Both the position numbers and the translations under genes were made by a program. The notes below the pieces were generated by a model. The model worked only from the letters and a program-made list of their open reading frames with translations, had not been told where the DNA came from and made no database searches. Below, piece by piece: positions 31,966 to 38,115 of a stretch of 38,115 nt of DNA. Position 1 is the first letter of the stretch; the number at the start of each line of letters is the position of its first letter. The stretch lies in assembly GCA_900315065.1 (NCBI GenBank), contig OMXQ01000016.1:1-38115 (forward strand), given 5' to 3'. This DNA is from an uncultured Erysipelotrichaceae bacterium. Lineage in GTDB: Bacteria; Bacillota_I; Bacilli_A; Erysipelotrichales; Erysipelotrichaceae.

Positions 31966-32961
31966 ATGAAACATTTATTTCAAAAGGCAGTTGCGATTGC
32001 TGCATTGGTAAGTATGGCCGGCTGTACAGTCGGCGGTTCTCAGGGAGCAGCCAAAAAGGAAAGTTCCGTCAAGGATACGAAGGATTTCATGATCGGTGTT
32101 GAGCAATACACGCCGCATCCTGCTCTGGATGCTGCTACCCAGGGCTTCGTCGACGAGCTGAAGGATGAACTTGATCTCACCGACAAGAACTTCGACATTC
32201 AGAACGCTGCCGGTCAGGCTGAAAACTGCTCTACGATTGCAAACTCTCTGGTCCAGGAAAAGTGTGATCTGATTCTCGGCAATGCCACCCCTGCTCTGCA
32301 GGCTCTGGCTAGTGCTACTTCTGATATTCCGGTTCTTGGCACAGCCATTACTGAATATGGTACAGCGCTTGGTCTGAGTGACTTCAAGGGTACCGTAGGA
32401 ACCAACGTTTCCGGTACTTCTGATCTGGCACCGCTGGACAAGCAGGCTGCGATGTTTGATGAATTGCTGCCGGATGCCAAGAAGATCGGCATTCTGTATT
32501 GTGCAGCTGAACCTAACTCCAAGTATCAGGCTGATGTCGTTGAAGAAGCATTGACGAAAGCCGGCAAGGAAGTTACCCGTTACACATTCACAGATACAAA
32601 CGATGTAGCTCAGGTTACCCAATCTGCATGTGCCGGCAGTGATGCTATTTATATTCCTACAGATAACGCTGCTGCTTCTTCTGCTGAAGCAATCAACAAC
32701 GTTGCTCTCAATGCAAAGACACCGATCATTGCAGGCGAAGAAGGCATCTGCAAGGGCTGCGGCATTGCTACATTGTCAATCGACTATTATGAATTAGGCA
32801 AGACAACCGGCAAGATGGCTGCCAAGATCCTCAAGGGCGAAAGCAAAGTTTCTGAAATGCCGATTGAATATTATCAGAATCCTGTCAAGGAATATGACAA
32901 GGAAAGATGCGAAGCTTTGGGAATTCAGATTCCATCTGATTACAAGGCAATTGAAGACTAA
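31966..32961 (+). CDS. ABC transporter substrate-binding lipoprotein (TrpX/ABC_sub_bind family)
   Basis: The product has 331 residues. A lipoprotein signal peptide ends in LVSMAGC (Cys20). Two lobes follow in the pattern of the ABC substrate-binding family that includes TrpX: GVEQYTPHPALDAATQGFVDEL, LILGNATPALQALA, KIGILYCAAEPNSKYQ, AIYIPTDNAAASSAEA. Ligands of the family include tryptophan and other small molecules; this one is unknown. The ATG at 31966 is preferred because the ATG at 31957 lies inside the GGAGGG ribosome binding site. Confidence 0.88.
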   Translation: MKHLFQKAVAIAALVSMAGCTVGGSQGAAKKESSVKDTKDFMIGVEQYTPHPALDAATQGFVDELKDELDLTDKNFDIQNAAGQAENCSTIANSLVQEKCDLILGNATPALQALASATSDIPVLGTAITEYGTALGLSDFKGTVGTNVSGTSDLAPLDKQAAMFDELLPDAKKIGILYCAAEPNSKYQADVVEEALTKAGKEVTRYTFTDTNDVAQVTQSACAGSDAIYIPTDNAAASSAEAINNVALNAKTPIIAGEEGICKGCGIATLSIDYYELGKTTGKMAAKILKGESKVSEMPIEYYQNPVKEYDKERCEALGIQIPSDYKAIED

Positions 32962-32973
32962 GGAGGACACTCA

Positions 32974-33939
32974 ATGTTAGCAGCAAGAGGTGTTCTTCAA
33001 ATCGGTGATCTGTTCGCCTCATTTCCAGGCGGCATAGCCCAGGGCATTATCTGGGGCATTATGGCACTTGGGGTTTACATCACATTCAGAATGCTGGATA
33101 TCGCTGATATGACGGTCGACGGAACCTTTACGACCGGCGGCGTCATTACCGTTATGTTAATCATCGGCGGCAAAAGCCCGTGGGTGGCAATGCTTATTGC
33201 TTCTGCAGCAGGCTTGTGTGCAGGTCTGGTTACCGGTATTCTGCATACAAAACTCGGCATCCCGGCAATTCTTGCCGGCATTCTGACCCAGTTTGCTTTG
33301 TATTCCATCAATCTTGCGATTATGGGTTTCTCTGCAAACAAGGCAATCAACGTTTCCCAATATCCATTGGCAATTTCTTCCCGTTTCATTGCCCCTGCAA
33401 TTCTCTGCGGCATTGTCATGGCTCTGCTCTTTATTACCCTTCTCTACTGGTATTTCGGAACTGAACACGGCAGTGCAATGAGAGCGACTGGAAACAATCC
33501 TGAAATGGCAAAAGCCCAGGGCATCAACATCAATGCGATGAAGATCATCGGCCTTGCCCTTTCCAATGCAGTCGTTGCTTTCTCAGGCGGACTGATGGCC
33601 CAGTATCAGGGTTTTGCTGATATTAATATGGGCAGAGGTTCGATTGTCATTGGTTTGGCAGCAGTAATTATCGGTGAAGTAATCGGTGATGCTCTTATGG
33701 GTAAATACAAGAATTTTGCCGGCAGATTGTCCTTTGTCGTCATCGGCGGCATTCTGTATTATCTGGTTGTCTGTATCGTTCTGTGGCTCCATCTGAATTC
33801 CAATATGCTGAAGTTGTTTACCGCAGTAATTGTTGCTATCTTCTTAGCTGTTCCTTATCTGCAGTCACAGCAGAAAGCTTCATTCAAGAAAGCGATGAAG
33901 CAGTCACTGAAGGAGGAAAAACCGCATGGCAATGCTTGA
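32974..33939 (+). CDS. ABC transporter permease (TrpY-like/branched-chain type fold)
   Basis: This 321-residue integral membrane protein has about eight hydrophobic helices, with the family block RMLDIADMTVDGTFTTGG early and RATGNNPEMAKAQGIN in the cytosolic coupling loop. It would form the channel for the lipoprotein-delivered substrate. AAGGAGG lies 6-7 nt before the ATG. The last 14 nt overlap the ATPase gene. Confidence 0.9.
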   Translation: MLAARGVLQIGDLFASFPGGIAQGIIWGIMALGVYITFRMLDIADMTVDGTFTTGGVITVMLIIGGKSPWVAMLIASAAGLCAGLVTGILHTKLGIPAILAGILTQFALYSINLAIMGFSANKAINVSQYPLAISSRFIAPAILCGIVMALLFITLLYWYFGTEHGSAMRATGNNPEMAKAQGININAMKIIGLALSNAVVAFSGGLMAQYQGFADINMGRGSIVIGLAAVIIGEVIGDALMGKYKNFAGRLSFVVIGGILYYLVVCIVLWLHLNSNMLKLFTAVIVAIFLAVPYLQSQQKASFKKAMKQSLKEEKPHGNA

Positions 33940-34729
33940 GCTGCGCAATATTTCCAAAACATTCAACATTGGCACAATTAATGAGAAAAAAGCCCTGCAG
34001 GGTGTTTCCTTAAGTATGGAAGAAGGTGACTTTGTTACCGTCATCGGCGGCAACGGGGCCGGCAAAAGCACCATGCTCAATGCCATTGCAGGTGTCTGGC
34101 CGATCGACAGCGGTGCCATCTATATTGACGGCATCAATGTAACAGGTCTTCCTGATTTCAAACGGGCAAGCTACATCGGCCGTGTCTTCCAGGACCCGAT
34201 GCTTGGAACTGCACCTGATATGCAGATCATAGAAAATATGGCACTTGCTGCCAGACGCGGCAAGTCCCGTACCTTGAAATGGGGCGTTTCCAAGAAAGAG
34301 AAAGAACACTATCTCGAACAGCTTGCAACCTTGCATCTGGATCTGGAAAACAGGAGTACACAGAAAGTAGGTCTTCTTTCCGGTGGTCAGAGACAGGCAC
34401 TTACCCTGCTGATGGCTTCCCTGCAGAAGCCAAAGCTTCTGCTGTTAGATGAACACACAGCTGCTCTGGATCCTAAGACAGCAGCCAATGTTCTGGCTAC
34501 TACCAAAGATATTGTTTCCAGAAATCATCTGACAGCTTTGATGGTCACCCACAACATGCGTGATGCAATTGCAACCGGCAATCGTCTGATCATGATGTAC
34601 GGCGGCAGAATCATCTTTGAAGTCAGCGGTGAAGAGAAACAGAAACTGACAGTTGATGATCTGATGGAACGCTTCCAGAAAGCTTCCGGTGAAGAGTTTG
34701 CAGACGATCAGTCTCTTCTCAGCGAGTAA
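33926..34729 (+). CDS. ABC transporter ATP-binding protein
   Basis: This 267-residue importer ATPase has Walker A GGNGAGKST (41-49), Q-loop VFQDP, signature LSGGQRQAL, Walker B LLLLDEHTAALD and the switch His in VTHNM. It drives the permease encoded immediately upstream. AAGGAGG precedes the ATG within the permease gene end. The stop codon lies within the overlap with the convergent MarR gene. Confidence 0.93.
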   Translation: MAMLELRNISKTFNIGTINEKKALQGVSLSMEEGDFVTVIGGNGAGKSTMLNAIAGVWPIDSGAIYIDGINVTGLPDFKRASYIGRVFQDPMLGTAPDMQIIENMALAARRGKSRTLKWGVSKKEKEHYLEQLATLHLDLENRSTQKVGLLSGGQRQALTLLMASLQKPKLLLLDEHTAALDPKTAANVLATTKDIVSRNHLTALMVTHNMRDAIATGNRLIMMYGGRIIFEVSGEEKQKLTVDDLMERFQKASGEEFADDQSLLSE

Positions 34730-35270
34730 ATTCATAAAGCCTTATGCCTGATGCATAAGGTTTTTTTGCAAAAAAAAGTACCTGCCTGCAGGTACCTGTA
34801 TCTTTATGATCAGTCTTCTGATCATCTGTCTGCGTTTTTTCCATCTTTGTCAGAGTCTTCAGGAAAATCTTCTTATCCGCAGAAGAAACATCCTTAAAAA
34901 CCAGATCAATCCATTCATCCAATGCGGCATAAAGTTTTTCTATAATCTGTGAACCTTCTTCTCTGAGATAAAGCTGATATTCTCTTCTGTCTTCCGGATT
35001 AACCTTGCGGTCAATGTATTTCATGCGGATCGCTTTGGCAACCATCTTGGCTGTAAAGCTCTTGTCCATCTGCAGTGCAGCAGACACCCCGTCCTGGGAT
35101 ATGCCTTCATTCAGATTCACTACAACAAGTACATTATAGAGAATTCTGGAAACCTCAGGTTGATTCATCTTTCTGCATGCATACTCCCATCCTGCCGCGG
35201 AAGTATTTTTCATTTTCTGAATAAAGGAAAGCGTAATCTGCTTTTCTTTTTTACGTTCTCTGCCTGCCAT
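34719..35270 (-). CDS. MarR-type winged-helix transcriptional regulator
   Basis: The product has 183 residues. The winged-helix core (about 45-135) is typical of MarR: ISQDGVSAALQMDKSFTAKMVAKAIRMKYIDRKVNPEDRREYQLYLREEG. Helices at both ends would form the dimer. The last ~30 residues are unlike the family and are encoded across the terminator hairpin of the convergent ABC operon, ending 11 nt inside the ATPase gene. GGGGAG lies about 7 nt before the ATG. Likely cotranscribed with cyuA 41 nt upstream. Confidence 0.85.
   Translation of the reverse strand: MAGRERKKEKQITLSFIQKMKNTSAAGWEYACRKMNQPEVSRILYNVLVVVNLNEGISQDGVSAALQMDKSFTAKMVAKAIRMKYIDRKVNPEDRREYQLYLREEGSQIIEKLYAALDEWIDLVFKDVSSADKKIFLKTLTKMEKTQTDDQKTDHKDTGTCRQVLFFAKKPYASGIRLYEFTR
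34740..34767 (+). terminator. Intrinsic terminator of the ABC operon
   Basis: CCTTATGC and GCATAAGG form an 8-bp stem followed by seven T, 10 nt after the ATPase stop codon. It lies inside the 3' end of the MarR coding frame on the other strand. Confidence 0.85.
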
Positions 35271-35289
35271 AAAATATCTCCCCTGTCAT

Positions 35290-35307
35290 TGAATTAATCG
35301 TAATTCA
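35290..35307 (-). promoter_or_regulatory. Inverted repeat before the marR gene
   Basis: TGAATTA and TAATTCA flank a 4-nt centre, in the 41-nt gap between cyuA and the MarR gene. It is a candidate autoregulatory operator. It could also form an mRNA hairpin, but no T-run follows. Confidence 0.4.
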
Positions 35308-35311
35308 CCAA

Positions 35312-36598
35312 TTATTCTTCAAGCATGATCCGGACAATTTCCTTGTCCGTCTGAGCCATGCCGTCTCTGCCAAGACGGGCGACATTGCGGATAGTGGATT
35401 CGACATTATTATTGACGATGCCATCGCCGTATTTGAATTCCTGCCCGTTCTTCCACATCTCATAGCCGAAGATGCCTGCCTGCACGCTTGATGCAATTTT
35501 GGCTGCACAGCTTGGCTTGGCACCGTCACAGATAATACCTGATACAATCACAAGTGAATTCACCAGTGTATGATTGATTGCAATTTCCCCGTCCCCATTC
35601 AGGTAAGCAATCGCTGCACCGGCAGCGCATCCTGCACTGACTGCTCCGCAATAAGCAGATAATCTGCCAATCCCGGATTTTTCATGAATCGCAATCAGAT
35701 TGGAAACACACAAAGCCCTGTATAACTGCTCTTCAGATACTTTCAGTTCATGTGCATATTCGATCACCGGAAGTGAAACCGTAATACCCTGGTTGCCTGA
35801 ACCTGAATTGATGATTACAGGAAGTTCACACCCGCTCATTCTGGCATCGCTTCCAGCTGCAGCTTTGGCAATCGCCCTGTATTTCACATCTTCGCCATTC
35901 ATTTTCAAAGTAACGGAACCGATATTGGCACCCCAGCTGCCCTTCAGCCCTTCTTCTGAAATTCTGGTATTAAAAGCAATCTGCCTGTCCAGCACTTCTT
36001 TTACATCTTCTATATCGACAGTATCCGCAAAATCAATAATGTCATGTACATTCAGAAGCGTCTTGTCAGCTAATCCTGCTTCCGTATTGCCGGCACTGCT
36101 TCCCTTTTCTGTATCAAAAATAGTCCTGCCGTCATGATCGATTCTCACGATATTGGTATGATATTGCGTAATCCGGACCATGGAAGAATGCGTATCTTTG
36201 AAAAGACGGATTATGATATCAAAAACAAGACCATTCTCAGCCGGCTCAATCTGAATATCAGTCACATCCAGAAATCTGCGTATCTCTGCTTTCTCTTCTT
36301 CACTAATATCAGAAATCACTTCGAGCATCTTTTCGGAATGACCGCCGATAATACCAGCTGCTGCTGCACTGGCGATTCCTTTCATGCCGCCTGTATCCGG
36401 AACGACAACGCTCTTGACGTTCTTGATAATATTCGGACTGACTTCAATTTTCACTTTGTCAGGAACTGCTCCGAGTACTTCGGCCGCTTTGGCAGCTGCA
36501 TAGGCAATCGCAATTGGTTCCGTACAGCCCATAGCCGGGATTAATTCTTCTTTCAGAATTCTTACATAAGTCTGATAGCGGATATCATCTTTTTTCAT
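35312..36598 (-). CDS. cyuA: L-cysteine desulfidase CyuA (UPF0597, serine dehydratase alpha-like)
   Basis: The product has 428 residues. MGCTEPIAIAYA (Cys25) near the start and the later Cys in CGAVSAGCAAGAA and CDGAKPSCA are the conserved cluster ligands of this Fe-S family, related to the alpha domain of serine dehydratase. Homologues break L-cysteine into pyruvate, ammonia and sulfide. The start at 36598 has GGAGG about 8 nt upstream. It is preceded by a 90-nt leader with a hairpin and followed by the MarR gene. Confidence 0.9.
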   Translation of the reverse strand: MKKDDIRYQTYVRILKEELIPAMGCTEPIAIAYAAAKAAEVLGAVPDKVKIEVSPNIIKNVKSVVVPDTGGMKGIASAAAAGIIGGHSEKMLEVISDISEEEKAEIRRFLDVTDIQIEPAENGLVFDIIIRLFKDTHSSMVRITQYHTNIVRIDHDGRTIFDTEKGSSAGNTEAGLADKTLLNVHDIIDFADTVDIEDVKEVLDRQIAFNTRISEEGLKGSWGANIGSVTLKMNGEDVKYRAIAKAAAGSDARMSGCELPVIINSGSGNQGITVSLPVIEYAHELKVSEEQLYRALCVSNLIAIHEKSGIGRLSAYCGAVSAGCAAGAAIAYLNGDGEIAINHTLVNSLVIVSGIICDGAKPSCAAKIASSVQAGIFGYEMWKNGQEFKYGDGIVNNNVESTIRNVARLGRDGMAQTDKEIVRIMLEE

Positions 36599-36658
36599 AA
36601 GCATTTCCTCCATAGAATGGTTTACCGTCAGATCCAGCCGGCATGGCACTTAAGTAAT

Positions 36659-36682
36659 AAAAGCCTTTAGCAGCGGGCTTTT
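36659..36682 (-). promoter_or_regulatory. Attenuator-like hairpin in the cyuA leader
   Basis: On the minus strand AAAAGCC and GGCTTTT form a stem with a 10-nt loop; the 3' arm ends in TTTT and continues ATTAC. It lies between the cyuA promoter and gene, where partial termination could control cyuA. Confidence 0.45.
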
Positions 36683-36694
36683 CAAGTTATTCTG

Positions 36695-36723
36695 AATATA
36701 CTTTTTTGTTTACCTGAAGTCAA
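36695..36723 (-). promoter_or_regulatory. Promoter of cyuA-marR
   Basis: On the minus strand TTGACT (36723-36718), a 17-nt spacer and TATATT (36700-36695). The predicted leader is about 90 nt. Confidence 0.65.
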
Positions 36724-36771
36724 TGATTTTTCAGTGCAATTTGTTTCAATTTTGCAAACATCCTGAAACAG

Positions 36772-36809
36772 AAAAAAGCTGATCAGAAACACTCTGTTTC
36801 CGAATCAGC
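36772..36809 (-). terminator. Intrinsic terminator of the DUF4342 gene
   Basis: On the minus strand a long, slightly imperfect stem (GCTGATTCGGAAACA with TGTTTCTGATCAGC) is followed by six T. Confidence 0.85.
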
Positions 36810-36825
36810 CCTGGAAAAATGATGC

Positions 36826-37263
36826 TTATTTTCCAAAGATTGTTTTGACTTCACCATCAGAATTGACAACGTCAATACTGATGCCTGCCCCATAGCTGAT
36901 GATTGCTGCTGCTACCATAGAAACCGGCGCAGCTGCAACACCGATCAGTCCGCCGACAATACCGGCATTGACAGGGAATGTCACCAGTTCATGTTCATCC
37001 CTGCGGATAACGATCTTATTCACATTGCCTTTTTTGATGAGATTTTTCAGCTTTTCAACTGTTTCGTTGATATCAACGTCATATTTGATCTCATCGTCTT
37101 CCTCTTCTTCAGCAGTATCTTCTCCAGCACTCAGCTTGCGCTCTACATAGATCACCGCATCAATCACACTGTCAGAGTTTTCCAAAGCTTCCTTGGCTTC
37201 TTCATATGTAGCACCAGTACGATTCTTTACTTCATCCATCATTTCCAATGTAATGTTTTCCAT
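36826..37263 (-). CDS. UBA-like plus DUF4342 protein
   Basis: The product has 145 residues. Residues about 1-45 form a UBA/EF-Ts-N-like three-helix domain (TLEMMDEVKNRTGATYEEAKEAL). A strongly acidic stretch follows, and then the DUF4342 domain (about 70-145, LIKKGNVNKIVIRRDEHELVTFPVNAG) with a Gly/Ala-rich hydrophobic segment. The function is unknown. The start at 37263 has AAGGAG 6 nt upstream; a longer frame to 37284 lacks one. Two copies of a TTGACC-N3-GGTCAA operator bracket its promoter. Confidence 0.85.
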   Translation of the reverse strand: MENITLEMMDEVKNRTGATYEEAKEALENSDSVIDAVIYVERKLSAGEDTAEEEEDDEIKYDVDINETVEKLKNLIKKGNVNKIVIRRDEHELVTFPVNAGIVGGLIGVAAAPVSMVAAAIISYGAGISIDVVNSDGEVKTIFGK

Positions 37264-37276
37264 AATGTTCTCCTTC

Positions 37277-37291
37277 TTGACCACTGGTTAA
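37277..37291 (-). promoter_or_regulatory. Operator O1 at the start of the DUF4342 transcript
   Basis: TTGACC-ACT-GGTTAA is a one-mismatch version of the perfect repeat at 37309-37323. It covers the predicted start and lies just before the ribosome binding site. The centres of the two copies are 32 bp apart, about three helical turns. Confidence 0.65.
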
Positions 37292-37295
37292 CTTT

Positions 37296-37323
37296 AATAT
37301 AGCACCATTTGACCGCTGGTCAA
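37296..37323 (-). promoter_or_regulatory. Promoter of the DUF4342 gene
   Basis: On the minus strand TTGACC (37323-37318), a 16-nt spacer and TATATT (37301-37296). The -35 is one arm of operator O2. Confidence 0.65.
37309..37323 (-). promoter_or_regulatory. Operator O2, perfect inverted repeat over the -35
   Basis: TTGACC-GCT-GGTCAA is a perfect 6-bp inverted repeat with a 3-nt centre. A dimeric repressor bound here would block RNA polymerase. The form resembles TetR-family operators, but no TetR gene is in the window. Confidence 0.7.
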
Positions 37324-37342
37324 TAGATAATATGAAAAACAC

Positions 37343-37372
37343 AAAAAAATATCCGGTTTTCAGACACCGGAT
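37343..37372 (-). terminator. Intrinsic terminator of the thioredoxin gene
   Basis: On the minus strand ATCCGG and CCGGAT form a stem with a 10-nt loop, followed by ATTTTTTT. Confidence 0.8.
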
Positions 37373-37414
37373 ACAGCTGTCACAAATAAATGCAGAAGCT
37401 GAAAACATTTGATG

Positions 37415-37735
37415 CTAAGAGGCAGAAATATCCTCTAAGACCTTCTGCAGCTGTTCCTCAGGCCAGAAACCTCTATGAGAATATAACACCTTGCCATGAT
37501 GAAATAAGATGGTTGTCGGCAGCGTTGATACATGCAGAAGCGTATTCAGCATTGTCTCCTGATCCGCATTCACTTCCAGAAATGCAACTCTGTCAGAGAA
37601 CTCTCCTTCCAGTTCATTCAGAACAATTGCCATTTGTACACATCCCGGACAGAAAGCCCCCGTAAATTCAAGCAGAACAGGTCTGCTGCTGTCTAACACC
37701 AATGATTTAAAATCGTTCAAAGTAATTTTCTGCAT
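37415..37735 (-). CDS. Thioredoxin-family protein with a CPGC active site
   Basis: This 106-residue single-domain thioredoxin fold has the active site C29-P-G-C32 (FTGAFCPGCVQM) and the cis-Pro loop STLPTTI. CPGC differs from the usual CGPC, so the redox potential may differ. No signal peptide is visible, so it is probably cytosolic. No thioredoxin reductase is nearby. No Shine-Dalgarno precedes the ATG, and the -10 lies 6 nt before it. Confidence 0.9.
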   Translation of the reverse strand: MQKITLNDFKSLVLDSSRPVLLEFTGAFCPGCVQMAIVLNELEGEFSDRVAFLEVNADQETMLNTLLHVSTLPTTILFHHGKVLYSHRGFWPEEQLQKVLEDISAS

Positions 37736-37741
37736 GGTTTC

Positions 37742-37750
37742 TTTATATCA
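37742..37750 (-). promoter_or_regulatory. Extended -10 placed at the thioredoxin start codon
   Basis: On the minus strand TGATATAAA matches an extended -10 (TGnTATAAA) and ends 6 nt before the ATG, giving a leaderless mRNA. TTCACT, 18 nt upstream, is a weak -35. Confidence 0.5.
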
Positions 37751-37808
37751 CAGAAATTGCTGTAAAGTGAAATTTCTGCTCAGATATAGAATGAGTCTCA
37801 AGTTTTAA

Positions 37809-38115
37809 AATTCTATATTACAGGCCGGATGTATTGAATTTTCTTCTTTACTTTCAGTGCTAACTGTATCTGTCCGGAATCTTCTCCTCATTGAGCGGGT
37901 GATCTTGTCCATAAATATATGTCTCTGCCTTTCTTGTCCAGAAAATCCCTGGAGTTTCCGGAGTAACTATGGCAGAGTCACTGAAATTTTAATAGGTACA
38001 GATTATTGTGCGCTTACGCCAGTCCGCGTCCGATCTCGATTGCAGGCGCAAAAACAAATAAAAAAGGCACAGGATAAACTGTACCTTTTAAGTAAACCTG
38101 GCAGCGAGCTTGATT
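37809..38115 (+). other. Gene-poor right edge with a stop-free frame of 102 codons
   Basis: No recognised gene lies in 37751-38115. One plus-strand frame stays open from 37809 to the window end (102 codons), including ENPWSFRSNYGRVTEIL and ALTPVRVRSRLQAQKQ, but it has no good start and its first half is Leu/Ser-rich. On the minus strand the same DNA holds nested hairpins, CTCTGCC/GGCAGAG (37923-37976) around TCCAG/CTGGA. It may be a partial gene, a decayed element or a structured RNA. Confidence 0.3.
38058..38088 (-). terminator. Terminator of a minus-strand transcript from beyond the right edge
   Basis: On the minus strand GGTACAG and CTGTGCC pair fully with one G-U pair, followed by TTTTTTATTTG. 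On the plus strand the same stem has a C-A mismatch and only four T, so the minus direction is favoured. Confidence 0.6.

Noticed and set aside
31966-34729. Naming the importer TrpXYZ
   Set aside because: The fold family fits, but ligand residues for tryptophan cannot be verified and the neighbours are not tryptophan genes.
37971-38024. tRNA-like segment around GGCAGAG and CCGATCTCGATTGC
   Set aside because: No acceptor stem, anticodon arm and T-loop could be fitted together; the resemblance is limited to short motifs.
38090-38115. Possible 3' end of a 5S rRNA on the minus strand (CGCTGCCAGGT)
   Set aside because: The terminal helix looks right and a terminator follows, but the preceding bases do not match the conserved 5S segment AGTAGG, so the likeness is only about 9 bases.

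Overview
The window looks like chromosomal DNA of a low-to-moderate GC Firmicute, most likely of the class Erysipelotrichia. This is inferred from gene order and family variants, not from a marker gene. Supporting points are the order alaS-ireB-ruvX-yrzB-mltG with udk and greA downstream, the order comEA-comEC-holA, the order smc-ftsY-ylxM, strong AGGAGG-type ribosome binding sites, a T-box upstream of alaS, and an SMC protein of only 984 residues. No rRNA, tRNA, CRISPR array, prophage or insertion sequence was recognised.

Left accessory part (1-10.1 kb). A minus-strand gene encodes an unusual soluble GGDEF protein whose middle is 78 unbroken heptads with Asn and Leu in the two core positions. 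A plus-strand run follows: a Lys-rich small protein, a zinc-ribbon protein, a DUF218 protein and a GH29 alpha-L-fucosidase-like enzyme. It meets, stop codon against stop codon, a minus-strand operon. That operon holds a fused AmrB-AmrA protein, the radical SAM protein AmrS (together the uncharacterised AmmeMemoRadiSam set), an SGNH hydrolase and a GH78-like glycosidase.

Central core part (10.1-31.8 kb), almost all on the minus strand. In transcription order it contains: alaS with its T-box; ireB, ruvX, yrzB, mltG, a Nudix gene, udk and greA; comEA-comEC; holA, sdaA, a DNA-deoxyinosine glycosylase, a U32 protein and mscL; smc, ftsY, ylxM, ackA and a DHH phosphoesterase; and hup. Intrinsic terminators separate most of these units, and several genes overlap by 4-26 nt. 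One short coiled-coil/HTH gene at 10.1 kb runs on the plus strand and appears to be leaderless.

Right part (31.9-38.1 kb). A plus-strand ABC importer operon (lipoprotein, permease, ATPase) ends against a minus-strand pair, cyuA (cysteine desulfidase) and a MarR regulator. Then come a UBA-like/DUF4342 protein under a promoter flanked by two copies of an inverted-repeat operator, and a small thioredoxin with a probable leaderless promoter. The last 380 nt hold no recognised gene, but they contain a stop-free frame, nested hairpins and a terminator for a minus-strand transcript entering from beyond the window.

The best candidates for new biology are the Asn/Leu heptad GGDEF protein, the Amr operon joined to glycan-processing enzymes, the leaderless or near-leaderless genes, and the paired operator at DUF4342.
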